This document shows positions 17,155-27,001 of a stretch of 64,000 bases of DNA, one piece after another; position 1 is the first letter of the stretch; the number at the start of each line of letters is the position of its first letter. Both the position numbers and the translations under genes were made by a program. The notes below the pieces were generated by a model. It ran no database searches. It saw nothing but the letters and a program-made list of their open reading frames with translations, and was not told the DNA's origin. This DNA comes from Streptomyces marispadix (GTDB lineage: Bacteria > Actinomycetota > Actinomycetes > Streptomycetales > Streptomycetaceae): positions 5,818,001 to 5,882,000 of the forward strand of contig NZ_JAKWJU010000002.1 of NCBI RefSeq assembly GCF_022524345.1, given 5' to 3'.

Positions 17155-19002
17155 GTGTTCACGACCCGCCCCACCCTGCAAGGCACCTTCGGCATGGTCT
17201 CCTCCACCCACTGGCTCGCCTCCCAGACGGCGATGGCCGTGCTGGAGGACGGCGGCAACGCCTATGACGCCGCCGTCGCCGCCGGCTTCGTGCTGCACGT
17301 CGTCGAGCCGCACCTCAACGGGCCCGCCGGTGAGGTGCCCGCGCTCGTCGCGCCCGCCGGAGGCCCCGTGAAGGTGCTGTGCGGCCAGGGCGTCGCACCG
17401 CGCGGCGCGAGCATCGGGCACTACACCTCGCTCGGCCTCGAACTGGTCCCCGGAACGGGCCCGTTGGCCGCCGCCGTACCGGGCGCGTTCGACGCGTGGA
17501 TGGTGCTGCTGCGCGACCACGGCACCCGGTCGCTGGAGCGGGTGCTGGGATACGCCATCGGCTACGCCGAGCGCGGCCACCCGGCGGTGGAACGGGTCGG
17601 CGAGACCGTGGGGACCGTACGGGAGCTGTTCGAGACGGAGTGGACCACCTCCGCCGCGCTGTACCTCGCCGGCGGACGCGCACCCGCGCCCGGCGCCCTG
17701 CTGAGGAACCCGGCGCTCGCCGCGACCTGGCGCCGGCTGCTGGAGGAGTGCGCCACCGCCGGTCACGGGCGTGAGCAGCGCATCGAAGCCGCACGCCGCG
17801 TCTGGCGCGAGGGCTTCATAGCCGACGCCCTGCTCGCAGCGTCGGCCAGGCCCACCATGGACACCTCGGGCGAGCGCCACACCGGCACCCTCACCGGCGA
17901 CGACCTCGCCGGCTGGGAGGCCGCATACGAAGACCCCGTCACCTACGACTGGAACGGCTGGACGGTCTGCAAGGCGGGCCCCTGGTCGCAGGGCCCCGCA
18001 CTGCTCCAGCAGCTCGCGCTGCTCCCGGACGAAGTCACCGCCGCCGACGTGCACTTCGGCGACGCCGCCACCGGCTCCCCCCACTCCGACTCGGCCTTCG
18101 TGCACCGCCTCATCGAGGGCACCAAGCTCGCCATGGCCGACCGTGAGGCGTGGTACGGCGACGCCGAGGGCGCCGACGCCGTACCGGTCGAGACGCTGCT
18201 GTCCGCCGCGTACAACGACGAGCGGCGCGCACTCATCGGCGAGGAGGCCTCACGCGAACTGCGGCCCGGCAGCCCGGACGGCCGCGAGCCCCGCATCTCC
18301 GCGCACGCCGCAGCGGTGGCGGCAGGCGAGGGCGGCTTCGACCCCCTCGCCGTCTCCGCGGGCGCGGGCGAGCCGACCGTCGCCCGCGACGGCGCCACCC
18401 GCGGCGACACCTGCCACATCGACGTCGTCGACCGCTGGGGCAACATGATCAGCGCCACGCCCAGCGGCGGCTGGCTCCACTCCAACCCCGTCATACCCGA
18501 ACTCGGCTTCCCCCTCGGCACCCGCCTCCAGATGACCTGGCTGGAGCCCGGCCTGCCCAACTCCCTTACGCCGGGCCGCCGTCCGCGCACGACGCTCACC
18601 CCGTCGCTGGCGCTGCGCGGCGGAGAGCCGGTGCTGGCGTTCGGCACTCCGGGCGGAGACCAGCAGGACCAGTGGCAGCTCCACTTCTTCCTCGCCGCCG
18701 TGCTGCGGCCGCACGTACGGGGAGGGCCCGACCTTCAGGGCGCCGTCGACGCCCCCGACTGGCACACCGACAGCTTCCCCGGCTCCTTCTATCCGCGGGC
18801 CATGCGCCCGGGCAGCGTGACCGTGGAGTCGCGTACGCCCCGTTCGGTGACCGAGGGGCTGCGCCGGCGCGGCCACGACGTGGAGGTGGGCCCTGCCTGG
18901 TCGGAGGGACGCCTGTGCGCCGTCGCACGCGATCCGGAGACCGGGGTCCTCAGCGCCGCCGCCAACCCGCGCGGCATGCAGGGCTACGCCGTGGGCCGGT
19001 GA
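17155..19002 (+). CDS. Gamma-glutamyltransferase family protein
   Basis: 615 residues, full length for the Ntn-hydrolase GGT/acylase family. The N-terminal part has THWLASQTAMAVLEDGGNAYDAAVAAGF. The self-cleavage and nucleophile site is seen as RGDTCHIDVVDRWGNM, with Thr419 as the expected nucleophile; it is followed by PSGGW and, later, FGTPGGDQQDQWQ. Members cleave gamma-glutamyl peptides or acyl groups. Related proteins in actinobacteria are often encoded with Opp peptide transporters, which fits the opp remnant just upstream, so its substrate supply may have been lost (inference). No signal peptide is visible, so it is probably cytoplasmic. GTG at 17155 with AGGAG 11 nt upstream. Confidence 0.88.
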   Translation: MFTTRPTLQGTFGMVSSTHWLASQTAMAVLEDGGNAYDAAVAAGFVLHVVEPHLNGPAGEVPALVAPAGGPVKVLCGQGVAPRGASIGHYTSLGLELVPGTGPLAAAVPGAFDAWMVLLRDHGTRSLERVLGYAIGYAERGHPAVERVGETVGTVRELFETEWTTSAALYLAGGRAPAPGALLRNPALAATWRRLLEECATAGHGREQRIEAARRVWREGFIADALLAASARPTMDTSGERHTGTLTGDDLAGWEAAYEDPVTYDWNGWTVCKAGPWSQGPALLQQLALLPDEVTAADVHFGDAATGSPHSDSAFVHRLIEGTKLAMADREAWYGDAEGADAVPVETLLSAAYNDERRALIGEEASRELRPGSPDGREPRISAHAAAVAAGEGGFDPLAVSAGAGEPTVARDGATRGDTCHIDVVDRWGNMISATPSGGWLHSNPVIPELGFPLGTRLQMTWLEPGLPNSLTPGRRPRTTLTPSLALRGGEPVLAFGTPGGDQQDQWQLHFFLAAVLRPHVRGGPDLQGAVDAPDWHTDSFPGSFYPRAMRPGSVTVESRTPRSVTEGLRRRGHDVEVGPAWSEGRLCAVARDPETGVLSAAANPRGMQGYAVGR

Positions 19003-19050
19003 ACGGCGGCCACGGCCACCGCCCGGCGACCGGCGCCCCGGCCGGAGGCG

Positions 19051-19110
19051 CCCGCGCCGATGCCCGCACCGATGCACGCGCCGATGCCCGCGCCGATGCC
19101 CGCGCCGATG
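19051..19110 (+). repeat. 12-bp tandem repeat between GGT and IMPase genes
   Basis: Five consecutive units of CCCGCGCCGATG with two single-base variants. It lies outside the genes, in the 182-bp gap upstream of ATG 19185. Confidence 0.9.
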
Positions 19111-19184
19111 CCCGAAGGGAGGCCCGGGTGGCCGGCCCGAACCCGCTGGACGCATCCGCCGCCGCCCCGTGCTTTCATGGGCGC

Positions 19185-20003
19185 ATGATCGACGATGAGC
19201 TGGTGACGGCAGTCGAAGGAGCCGTACGCAGGGCCGTCGGCGAGGAGGTGACGCCGCGCTGGCGTCAGCTCGCCGACGACGAAGTGGTGCAGAAGAGCGG
19301 CCCGCACGACCTCGTCACCGTCGCCGATCAGCGCGCGGAGGAGATGCTCACCCGCGAGCTGGCCGCACTGCTGCCCGGCTCCGTCGTCGTCGGCGAGGAG
19401 GCGGTGCACGCCAAGCCCGCCACCTACGAGGCCCTGCACGGCGACGCACCGGTGTGGATCGTCGACCCGATCGACGGCACACGGCAGTTCGTCCGCGGCC
19501 ACGAGGGTTTCTGCACCCTCGTCGCACTCGCCCGCTACGGCGAACTCCTCGCCTCCTGGACCTACGCGCCGGTGCCCGACGAGATGGCCATCGCCAGGCA
19601 CCGCGGCGGCGCGCTCCTCAACGGCGAGGCGCTGCGGGCGGGATCGCCCGAGGAGGGCAAGGTCCTCGAAGTGGCCACCTCCCACCCGGACTTCACCACG
19701 GACGAGCAGAAGCGCTCGCTGCTGGGGCTGCGCACCGAGGGCGTCGCACCGAGGCCGTGCGGCTCGGCCGGGCTGGAGTATCTCGCTGTGGCGCGCGGCC
19801 TGGTGGACGCCGTGGCCTTCAGTTGGGAGGCCGCCTGGGACCACGCCGCGGGGCTGCTCCTCGTCGCGGAGGCAGGCGGCGAGAGCCGCACCGTCGCCGG
19901 CAAGCCGTTCCGTCTCGCAGGCGGCAACGCGCTGCCGTTCACCGCGGCGCGGGACGCCGGAACCGCCCGGCGTATGGTGGGCCTTCTGCGCGCCGGACGT
20001 TGA
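19185..20003 (+). CDS. Inositol monophosphatase family protein (HisN-like)
   Basis: 272 residues, a complete IMPase fold: GEEAVHAK carries the metal-binding acidic pair, then [20 protein letters not shown] and the C-terminal [16 protein letters not shown]. The Arg after DPIDGT and the FVRG sequence resemble actinobacterial histidinol-phosphatase/IMPase-type enzymes, but the substrate is not certain. The start ATG at 19185 fits the point where the family begins ([14 protein letters not shown]). The following FAD oxidoreductase starts 43 bp downstream and may be cotranscribed. Confidence 0.88.
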   Translation: MIDDELVTAVEGAVRRAVGEEVTPRWRQLADDEVVQKSGPHDLVTVADQRAEEMLTRELAALLPGSVVVGEEAVHAKPATYEALHGDAPVWIVDPIDGTRQFVRGHEGFCTLVALARYGELLASWTYAPVPDEMAIARHRGGALLNGEALRAGSPEEGKVLEVATSHPDFTTDEQKRSLLGLRTEGVAPRPCGSAGLEYLAVARGLVDAVAFSWEAAWDHAAGLLLVAEAGGESRTVAGKPFRLAGGNALPFTAARDAGTARRMVGLLRAGR

Positions 20004-20046
20004 CCAGGTACGGTGCGCGACCTCACAGGCGAGGGGAGAGCCGACA

Positions 20047-21474
20047 GTGCCATCGATCCGTGACGCGGTCGTCGTCGGAGCAGGACCCAACGGGCTGACC
20101 GCGGCGGTCGAACTGGCCCGCCGCGGCTTCTCCGTCGAGCTGTTCGAGGCGAAGGAGACCGTCGGGGGCGGTGCGCGCACCGAGGAGTCGACGCTTCCGG
20201 GCTTCCGTCACGACCCCTGCTCCGCGGTGCACCCCACGGGCGCGATCTCACCCGCGTTCAACAGCATGCCGCTCCAGGAGTACGGACTTCAGTGGCTGCA
20301 TCCCGAACTGTGCATGGCCAACCCCTTCCCTGACGGCACGGCAGCCGTGCTGGCCCGCTCCGTCAGCGAGACCGCGATCTCCCTCGGCGGGCGTGACGCG
20401 AGCACGTACCGGCGCATGGTCGAGCCGTTCCTCGACAGATTCGACGCCCTCGCCGAGGACTTCCTCGGCATGGGCTCCTGGTTCAACGGCCGCTTCCCGC
20501 AAGCCCCGTTGCTGCTGGCCCGCTTCGGCCTGACCGCGTTGCAGCCCTTGAGCCTCCTCAACGTCCGCTTCCGCGACGAGAAGGCCCGCGCCCTGATGGC
20601 CGGAATGGGCGGCCACGTCATCGCGCCGCTGTCCACGCCCGCGATGAGCGGCGCCGCCCTGACGTTCGCGCTCTCCGCCCATGTGGCGGGCTGGCCCGTT
20701 CCGCGCGGCGGCTCCCAGGCCATCTCCGACGCGCTCGCCGCGTATCTACGCGCGGAGGGCGGGCAGATCCACACCGGCACCGAGGTCAAACGCCTCGACG
20801 AACTGCCGCCCGCCCGCGCCTACGTCTTCGACACCTCTCCCCGCGCGCTCGCCCGTATCGCCGGGCTGGGCAACGCCTACGACGCGTTCCGCTACGGACC
20901 GAGCGTCTTCAAGATCGACTACGCGATGGACGGCCCGGTGCCGTGGACGTCGGAGGCGGCACGCCGCGCGGGCACCGTCCACGTCGGCCCTACGGCAGGC
21001 GCGATCAACACCGCACTGAAGGACGCCGTACAGGGGCGGGCACCCGAGCGTCCCTTCCTGATCACCGCCCAGCCGAGCCTCGTCGACGACAGCAGGGCAC
21101 CGGAGGGCAAGCATGTCTTCTGGGCATACGGGCACCTCCCCAACGGCTGGGAGGGCGACGCCACCGAAGCGGTGGAGGCCCAACTGGAGCGCTTCGCCCC
21201 GGGGTTCCGCGACCGGGTGCTGGCCCGTGCGACGGCCGGACCGCCGCAACTGGCCGCGCGCAACGCCAACTACGTAGGGGGCGACTTCTGCGCGGGGGCC
21301 GCCGACGGGCTCCAGTTGATGATCCGTCCGAAGCTCGCGCGTGTGCCGTACGCCACGGCGCACCCCGCCGTCTTCCTGTGCTCCTCCTCGGCTCCTCCCG
21401 GCCCCGGGGTGCACGGAATGTCCGGACATCATGCGGCAAGGGCGGTGTGGCGGCGGCTGCGGCAGCAGCACTGA
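20047..21474 (+). CDS. Phytoene desaturase-like FAD-dependent oxidoreductase
   Basis: 475 residues. The N-terminal dinucleotide-binding motif [20 protein letters not shown] is followed by the FAD-contact segment [15 protein letters not shown]. The C-terminal [19 protein letters not shown] matches the second FAD-binding motif of the CrtI/amine-oxidase superfamily. Members act on carotenoids or other hydrophobic amine or polyene substrates; no carotenoid genes are nearby, so the substrate is open. GTG at 20047 with GGGGAGAG about 8 nt upstream. Confidence 0.88.
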   Translation: MPSIRDAVVVGAGPNGLTAAVELARRGFSVELFEAKETVGGGARTEESTLPGFRHDPCSAVHPTGAISPAFNSMPLQEYGLQWLHPELCMANPFPDGTAAVLARSVSETAISLGGRDASTYRRMVEPFLDRFDALAEDFLGMGSWFNGRFPQAPLLLARFGLTALQPLSLLNVRFRDEKARALMAGMGGHVIAPLSTPAMSGAALTFALSAHVAGWPVPRGGSQAISDALAAYLRAEGGQIHTGTEVKRLDELPPARAYVFDTSPRALARIAGLGNAYDAFRYGPSVFKIDYAMDGPVPWTSEAARRAGTVHVGPTAGAINTALKDAVQGRAPERPFLITAQPSLVDDSRAPEGKHVFWAYGHLPNGWEGDATEAVEAQLERFAPGFRDRVLARATAGPPQLAARNANYVGGDFCAGAADGLQLMIRPKLARVPYATAHPAVFLCSSSAPPGPGVHGMSGHHAARAVWRRLRQQH

Positions 21475-21643
21475 GGCCGTACCGCACGCCCGCGCCCCGC
21501 GCGCGACGCTCCCACACGCGCCCTCGGCGGTGTCCATACGGGCTCTGACCTTGCATAGCCCATGGTGGCCGGGCCCTTGTGGCGGATATGGTCGCATCGG
21601 CGCGACTGCCTGTTCGAACGTAAACAGACCCAGGGGCAGAACG

Positions 21644-22780
21644 ATGACGACGACGGGGCGCGTACTGATCGCCGCGGACAAGTTCAAGGGATCGCTGACG
21701 GCCGTCGAGGTCGCAGAACGGATCACAACCGGGATCAGGCGGGCGCGGCCCGACGCGAACCTGGAATCGCTGCCCGTCGCCGACGGCGGCGACGGCACGG
21801 TGGCCGCGGCGGTCGCCGCCGGCTTCGAACGCCATGAGGCCGAGGTCACCGGGCCGTTGGGCGCCCCCGTGACGGCGGCGTTCGCACTCCGCGACGGTAC
21901 GGCCGTGGTGGAGATGGCCGAGGCGTCCGGACTCGAACTGATGCCGCCGGGCGTCTTCGCTCCGCTGACCGCCACGACGCGCGGCACCGGCGAACTGCTC
22001 CTCGCCGCCGTCGAGGCGGGCGCCCGCACCGTCGTACTCGGCGTCGGCGGCTCCGCGACGACCGACGGCGGCACGGGCATGCTCGAAGCGCTCGGCGCCC
22101 GCTTCCTCGACGAGGACGGCGACCCGGTTCCGCACGGCGGCGGCCCGCTCGTGGAGATGGTCTCCGCCGACCTCTCCGGCCTCGACGAACGGCTCAAGGA
22201 CATCGAGGTGATCCTCGCCAGCGACGTCGACAACCCCCTCACCGGCCCGAAGGGCGCCGCCTACGTCTACGGCCCGCAGAAGGGCGCAGGCGACCAGGAC
22301 GTGAAGGTACTCGACGCCGCGCTCAGCCACTTCGTGCAGGTGATGGGCGAATCCGTGGGGCCCCGCGCGGCGGAGACCGCCGAGGCCCCCGGCGCGGGAG
22401 CGGCAGGCGGCATCGGCTACGGCGCGCTCATCGGCCTCAACGCCACCTTCCGCCCCGGCATCGACGTACTGCTCGAAGTGCTGGGCTTCGCCCAGGCGTT
22501 GGCACGCGCCGACCTCGTCGTCACCGGAGAGGGCTCCCTCGACGAGCAGACCCTCCACGGCAAGGCCCCGGCAGGCGTCGCGGCGGCAGCCCGCAAGGCG
22601 GGCAAGCCCGTGGTGGCGGTGTGCGGGCGGCTGGCCCTCGACAACAAGGCCCTCAAGGGCGCCGGCATCGAACGTGCCTACGCCCTCACGGACTTGGAGA
22701 AGGACAAGGACCGCTGCATGGCGCAAGCGGGCCCCCTGCTGGAACAGCTCGCGGAACGCGTGGCGGCGGACCGCCTCTGA
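21644..22780 (+). CDS. Glycerate 2-kinase (GK-I family)
   Basis: 378 residues, normal length for type I glycerate kinases, which phosphorylate D-glycerate with ATP and feed it to lower glycolysis. Signatures: ADKFKGSLTAVEVAERI at the N-terminus, PVADGGDGTVAA, LGVGGSATTDGGTGMLEALG and the C-terminal DLVVTGEGSLDEQTLHGKAP. ATG at 21644 has AGGGG 7 nt upstream. The 169-bp gap before it may hold its own promoter. An imperfect hairpin lies downstream. Confidence 0.93.
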   Translation: MTTTGRVLIAADKFKGSLTAVEVAERITTGIRRARPDANLESLPVADGGDGTVAAAVAAGFERHEAEVTGPLGAPVTAAFALRDGTAVVEMAEASGLELMPPGVFAPLTATTRGTGELLLAAVEAGARTVVLGVGGSATTDGGTGMLEALGARFLDEDGDPVPHGGGPLVEMVSADLSGLDERLKDIEVILASDVDNPLTGPKGAAYVYGPQKGAGDQDVKVLDAALSHFVQVMGESVGPRAAETAEAPGAGAAGGIGYGALIGLNATFRPGIDVLLEVLGFAQALARADLVVTGEGSLDEQTLHGKAPAGVAAAARKAGKPVVAVCGRLALDNKALKGAGIERAYALTDLEKDKDRCMAQAGPLLEQLAERVAADRL

Positions 22781-22857
22781 GGTCTGAGGCGGCGGGTGGC
22801 CACGTCGTCTCATGAGGCCGGCCACGCGTCGGTCAGCCGCCGCGGGCCGCCGGAACG

Positions 22858-22891
22858 CGGTCCGGCACCCGCCGAGGCGGGCGCCGGACCG
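22858..22891. terminator. Bidirectional hairpin terminator
   Basis: CGGTCCGGC-a-CCCGC / GCGGG-c-GCCGGACCG forms a 14-bp stem with one mismatch and a 4-nt loop, between the convergent glycerate kinase and small membrane protein genes. Confidence 0.75.
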
Positions 22892-22980
22892 GCGTGCGGA
22901 GTGCGGGCTGGTTCGTGCTCTGCGCTTGGCCGAGAGACGGGCCTCGGCTGCGGCACCGACGGGGGCCGGTGATCACTTCT

Positions 22981-23166
22981 TCAGGACGCCTCCCCGGAGC
23001 GGTCCTCACGCAGGCCGGGACGGGAACGCCGTTTCCCGCTGCGCCGGAGAGGCTTGTGAGACATGGTCGCGGCCCTGTGCGCCTGCGCGCGGTTGAGCCG
23101 GCGGATGGTGAGCGTGCCCGCGGCGATCATCGTGAGGACGATGCCGACGGTGACGAGGGTGTCCAT
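22981..23166 (-). CDS. Small single-pass membrane protein
   Basis: 61 residues. One transmembrane helix near the N-terminus (TLVTVGIVLTMIAAGTLTI), then a strongly basic tail (RRLNRAQAHR, KPLRRSGKRRSR), giving an N-out/C-in topology by the positive-inside rule. ATG at 23166 is 5 bp after the DUF5994 stop, so the two are probably cotranscribed. Function unknown. Confidence 0.55.
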   Translation of the reverse strand: MDTLVTVGIVLTMIAAGTLTIRRLNRAQAHRAATMSHKPLRRSGKRRSRPGLREDRSGEAS

Positions 23167-23171
23167 CGCAC

Positions 23172-23726
23172 TCACACTCCGCATGTCTTCGATGGGGTTG
23201 CGGTCACCGGAGCGGAGCCGCCGTCGGACTCCCACTTGTCCTCCTGGGTCCGCAGCTCCACCGTGGCGGCCTGAGCCGTGTCGTCGGCTGCGACAAGAGC
23301 GCTCGCGGTGAGGCGGGCCCCGGGGTCGATCGCGGCGGCCATCAGCCGGGCAGCAGTGGCCGAGTTCGTCTCGGGCGGTATCACCAGCAGGTCCCATCGG
23401 CCGATGCGGTAGGAGAGCAGCACGACCTTGTGCGGGTCCTGCTCCACCTTGAACCAGCCGACCTTGACCACATGGCCGGTGACCGGCACCTTGCGCGGGA
23501 TGACCGGCCAGCGAGCGGGGTTCACGGAGATCCGTGTGATGCGTCCCCGGCGGGGGTCCAACGCGTCCGTGAGGGCGGGGAGTTCACGCAGAAGGTCGCG
23601 CGAGTGCGGCCACCAGGCACCGTCGAGAAGACCGGCCGGGGCCCCGTCCGATTTCAGTGCGAGCCGGAGCGATGGCGCGGAATACGATTCGTGGATCAGT
23701 CGAGTGCGGTCTGCGGTCACGTTCAT
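23172..23726 (-). CDS. DUF5994 family protein
   Basis: 184 residues. The pattern LLDGAWWPHSRDLLRELPAL, PARWPVIPRKVPVTGHVVKV and GRWDLLVIPPETNSATAARL is that of DUF5994 proteins, common and often multicopy in streptomycetes, with no known function. ATG at 23726. A small membrane protein gene follows directly. No membrane segment or metal site stands out. Confidence 0.85.
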   Translation of the reverse strand: MNVTADRTRLIHESYSAPSLRLALKSDGAPAGLLDGAWWPHSRDLLRELPALTDALDPRRGRITRISVNPARWPVIPRKVPVTGHVVKVGWFKVEQDPHKVVLLSYRIGRWDLLVIPPETNSATAARLMAAAIDPGARLTASALVAADDTAQAATVELRTQEDKWESDGGSAPVTATPSKTCGV

Positions 23727-24135
23727 GACGCGTACCTGACTCGGGCGGATGAAACGGCCCGGTGTCTTCGATCACCAAGAACGACACCCGTATGGGAAAG
23801 CAGTGCACGGAAAGCCCTTGGTATTGCCAGCGTACTCCGCCGTGAGACTCAACGGGCCTGCCACTGCCCGGCGTTCCGGCGCGCCACCCCGGGCCGGGGG
23901 CATGACCAGCCGGTCGCAGCGGCGCAGCGGCCCGCGCCGGAACGCAGGCGTACCGTATGCGGGTTCGCGGCGGCTACGTCGCACCGGTCGATGTGCACGG
24001 TGCGGTCGTCGTCGAGTGCCGGCGCTGGGGCCCGGGCGGAAACCCGGGCCCCAGCGCTGTTGAGTCGGCGCGCCGTTGTCGAGCCGGCGCCGTCGTCGCC
24101 TCCGCGCCTCGCCGCGCGCCGCGAAGTCCGATTCG
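23727..24135. other. Intergenic region between DUF5994 and pssA
   Basis: About 400 bp with no gene that shows coding bias on either strand. It should contain the promoter of the DUF5994 pair on its left and holds the pssA terminator hairpin at 24022-24057. Confidence 0.5.
24022..24057 (-). terminator. Terminator downstream of pssA
   Basis: A perfect 15-bp stem (GCGCTGGGGCCCGGG) with loop CGGAAA, 78 bp past the pssA stop on the minus strand. Confidence 0.85.
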
Positions 24136-24987
24136 CTATCCCTGCGCGGCAGTCCGCGCCTCGCGGCGGTTGTCGCGGAAGGTGTGCACACGGCGGGCCG
24201 TGGCGAACAGCGGGATGACCGCGCCCAGTACGACCTGGAGCGCACAGCCGGTCTGAAGCAGCAGCTCGCCGCCCGGGGCGTCGAAGGCCCAGGCCGCCAG
24301 CAGCCCCATGCTGGCGACGATCCAGCCGAGCATCGCCACCGCCAGCCGTCCCCGTGGCTTCGGATACTCGACGCGGCTGACCATGAGCCACGCCACACCC
24401 ATGATGGCCAGCAGCGTCGGCACGAACGGCAGCTCCAGCAGCACGATCGACACGACCGTCAGCGCACCGAACGGGCCGGGCATGCCCTGGAACATCCCGT
24501 CACGCATCGGCACGCACGAGAATCTCGCGAGGCGCAGCACCACCGCCAGCAGCACCACGACGGCGGCCACCACCGACACCTGCTGGTTCGCGTCGTTGGC
24601 GACCATGCCCCACGTGGCCACGAAGTAGGCGGGTGCGAGGCCGAAGCTGATGAGGTCGGAGAGGTTGTCCAGCTCCGCGCCCATCGCCGAGCTGCGCAGC
24701 TTGCGCGCCACGAGCCCGTCGAAGAGGTCGAACACGGACGCCAGCAGCATCAGCATCACCGCGGTCGCGGCGCTGTGCCGCGCCATCCCGCCGTCCTCGC
24801 TGCCCGTCAGATGCGGGATGAGGACGCCGGTGGTGGTGAAGTACACCGCCATGAAGCCGCACGTGGCGTTGCCGAGCGTCAGTGTGTCCGCTATCGACAG
24901 CCGCGTGGACAGCGGCATCTCGTCGTCGTCCGCCTCGGCCTCGGCGACCCAGGCGGCGGCCTGTGTATCGGGATCAATCACGGTCAA
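24136..24987 (-). CDS. pssA: CDP-diacylglycerol-serine O-phosphatidyltransferase
   Basis: 283 residues, multi-pass membrane enzyme making phosphatidylserine from CDP-diacylglycerol and serine. The CDP-alcohol phosphotransferase motif is complete: DLFDGLVARKL followed by the spaced GAELDNLSD, giving D-x2-DG-x2-AR-x8-G-x3-D-x3-D. SIADTLTLGNATCGFMAVYF at the N-terminus and several further helices fit the bacterial PssA type II family. It overlaps psd by 14 bp, so the two steps of phosphatidylethanolamine synthesis are co-translated. Confidence 0.95.
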   Translation of the reverse strand: MTVIDPDTQAAAWVAEAEADDDEMPLSTRLSIADTLTLGNATCGFMAVYFTTTGVLIPHLTGSEDGGMARHSAATAVMLMLLASVFDLFDGLVARKLRSSAMGAELDNLSDLISFGLAPAYFVATWGMVANDANQQVSVVAAVVVLLAVVLRLARFSCVPMRDGMFQGMPGPFGALTVVSIVLLELPFVPTLLAIMGVAWLMVSRVEYPKPRGRLAVAMLGWIVASMGLLAAWAFDAPGGELLLQTGCALQVVLGAVIPLFATARRVHTFRDNRREARTAAQG

Positions 24988-25621
24988 GACGAGTCACCCC
25001 CGCGGTCGTGGCCTGCCCGACCTCGACGCCGGCCTCGACGCCCTCGGGGAGGTAGATGTCGACGCGGGACCCGAAGCGGATCAGCCCCACGCGGTCGCCC
25101 TGTTCGACCTTGCAGCCCTGCGGCACGTACGGAACGATCCGGCGCGCCACCGCACCGGCGATCTGGATCATCTCCACATCGCCGATCTCGGTGTCGAAGT
25201 GCCAGATCACGCGCTCGTTGTTCTCGCTCTCCTTGTTGAAGGCCGGCACATAGCCACCGGGGACGTGCTCCACCGAGGCCACGGTGCCCGCGAGCGGGGC
25301 GCGGTTGACGTGCACGTTGAGCGGGCTCATGAAGATCGCGACGCGGGTACGGCCGTCGTGCCACGGCATGATGCTCTGCACCACTCCGTCGGCCGGAGAG
25401 ATGACGCGTCCCTGTGCGATCTCACGCTCCGGGTCGCGGAAGAACCAGAGCATGCCTGCCGCGAGCGCGGTCGCCGGTACGGCGACGGCCGCCGCTCTCT
25501 TCGAGCGGCGTGCGCGGAGGAGTGCGACGGCCGCCGTGGCGACGGTCGGCAGAAGCCACGGCGACGCTCCGCGCGCGATGCGGACTCGTCCGCGGGGTGC
25601 AGAGGATGGGCTGTGGGGCAT
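24974..25621 (-). CDS. psd: Phosphatidylserine decarboxylase (short actinobacterial type)
   Basis: 215 residues, a membrane-associated proenzyme that converts phosphatidylserine to phosphatidylethanolamine. One or two hydrophobic segments lie near the N-terminus (AAAVAVPATALAAGMLWFFR). The catalytic features are PLNVHVNRAP and the self-cleavage Gly-Ser in IRFGSRVDIYLP, where serine becomes the pyruvoyl group. Its 3' end overlaps pssA. ATG at 25621; the 167-bp gap upstream carries two palindromes and separates it from the ethylmalonyl-CoA genes. Confidence 0.94.
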   Translation of the reverse strand: MPHSPSSAPRGRVRIARGASPWLLPTVATAAVALLRARRSKRAAAVAVPATALAAGMLWFFRDPEREIAQGRVISPADGVVQSIMPWHDGRTRVAIFMSPLNVHVNRAPLAGTVASVEHVPGGYVPAFNKESENNERVIWHFDTEIGDVEMIQIAGAVARRIVPYVPQGCKVEQGDRVGLIRFGSRVDIYLPEGVEAGVEVGQATTAGVTRLDRD

Positions 25622-25700
25622 GTATGACCTTCGTAGCGGAGGGAGCCGCGGCTGCTCGGGGGACGGCGGCTTTCCGGGATGTTATCGGTTACGGATGGCA

Positions 25701-25749
25701 ACTGGCCAAGCCAGTACGACAGTCCGTGCCCCTGATCCCGGATCGGGAT
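25701..25749. promoter_or_regulatory. Pair of palindromes upstream of psd
   Basis: ACTGG-CCAAG-CCAGT (25701-25715) and ATCCCG-GAT-CGGGAT (25735-25749) lie between the acyl-CoA dehydrogenase stop and the psd start. They could be operators for psd-pssA or a terminator-like element for the upstream operon. Confidence 0.35.
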
Positions 25750-25788
25750 GGCGTCCCGACCGGCAGGAAAACATCCTGAAAAGGGACA

Positions 25789-27000
25789 TCACCCCTGGAA
25801 GCGGTACTCCTCCAACAGGCGGCGGCCTACGATCATTTTCTGGATCTCGGCGGTTCCTTCACCGATCAAGAGCATCGGCGCCTCCCGGTAGAGGCGCTCG
25901 ATCTCGTACTCCTTCGAGAAACCGTACCCGCCGTGGATGCGAAACGCGTCCTCCACGACCTCCTTGCAGTATTCGGAGGCGAGGTATTTGGCCATGCCGG
26001 CCTCGAGATCGTTGCGCTGACCGGCGTCTTTCTTGCGGGCCGCGCCGACCATCAGCGCATGGGCGGCCTCGACCTTCGTCCCCATTTCGGCCAGCTTGAA
26101 CTGGATCGCCTGGTGCTGAGCGATGGGCTTTCCGAAAGTATGCCGTTGCTGTGCGTAGTCGATGCCCAGCTCGAAGGCACGCTGTGCGACTCCGCAGCCA
26201 CGCGCCGCGACATTGACGCGGCCGACTTCGACGCCGTCCATCATCTGGTAGAAGCCGCGGCCGGTCTCGCCGCCGAGCACCCGGTCCGCGGGAACCCGCA
26301 GGTCCTGCATGACGAGTTCGGTGGTGTCGACGCCCTTGTAGCCCATCTTGTCGATCTTGCCGGGGATGGTCAGCCCGGGGCGCACCTCGCCGAAGCCGGG
26401 CTCCTTCTCCACCAGGAACGTCGTCATCGACTTGTGCGGCGGCGAACCCTCGGGCAGGCCCTCGTCGGTACGGCACAACACCGCGACCAGCGTCGACGAG
26501 CCTCCGTTGGTGAGCCACATCTTCTGCCCGTTGAGCACGAAGTCGCCGTCGGCGCCGTCGCGTACGCCCTTGGAGGAGATGGCCGAAACATCCGAGCCCA
26601 GTCCCGGCTCCGACATGGAGAAGGCGCCGCGCACCTCGCCCGTGGCCATCCTCGGCAGGAAGTGGTCCTTCTGCTCCTGGGTGCCGTGCTGTTTGAGCAT
26701 GTACGCAACGATGAAGTGGGTGTTGATGATGCCCGAGACGCTCATCCAGCCGCGGGCGATCTCCTCCACGCACAGCGCGTACGTGAGCAGCGACTCACCG
26801 AGCCCGCCGTACTCCTCGGGGATCATCAGGCCGAACAGGCCCAGTTCCTTGAGCCCTTCGACTATCTCCGTCGGGTACTCATCGCGGTGCTCCAGCTCCG
26901 TGGCGACCGGGAGGATCTCCTTGTCGACGAAGCCGCGCACTGTGGCGAGGATCTCCTGCTGGATCTCGGTGAGACCTTCGGTCTGTGCGAGCCGTCCCAT
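25789..27000 (-). CDS. Acyl-CoA dehydrogenase, probably methylsuccinyl-CoA dehydrogenase
   Basis: 403 residues, full-length flavin acyl-CoA dehydrogenase: FGLMIPEEYGGLG, AFSMSEPGLGSDVSA, GQKMWLTNGG, and the C-terminal RIHGGYGFSKEYEIERLYRE followed by IGEGTAEIQ, whose Glu is the expected catalytic base. Position at the 3' end of the ccr-meaA-lyase-MaoC run points to the methylsuccinyl-CoA to mesaconyl-CoA step of the ethylmalonyl-CoA pathway (inference from context). It begins 1 bp after the MaoC gene stop. Confidence 0.9.
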   Translation of the reverse strand: MGRLAQTEGLTEIQQEILATVRGFVDKEILPVATELEHRDEYPTEIVEGLKELGLFGLMIPEEYGGLGESLLTYALCVEEIARGWMSVSGIINTHFIVAYMLKQHGTQEQKDHFLPRMATGEVRGAFSMSEPGLGSDVSAISSKGVRDGADGDFVLNGQKMWLTNGGSSTLVAVLCRTDEGLPEGSPPHKSMTTFLVEKEPGFGEVRPGLTIPGKIDKMGYKGVDTTELVMQDLRVPADRVLGGETGRGFYQMMDGVEVGRVNVAARGCGVAQRAFELGIDYAQQRHTFGKPIAQHQAIQFKLAEMGTKVEAAHALMVGAARKKDAGQRNDLEAGMAKYLASEYCKEVVEDAFRIHGGYGFSKEYEIERLYREAPMLLIGEGTAEIQKMIVGRRLLEEYRFQG

Positions 27001-27001
27001 C

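Noticed and set aside
23430..24218. Plus-strand frame over DUF5994 and the gap
   Set aside because: Antisense to DUF5994, with no consistent third-position bias in the gap and no motifs.
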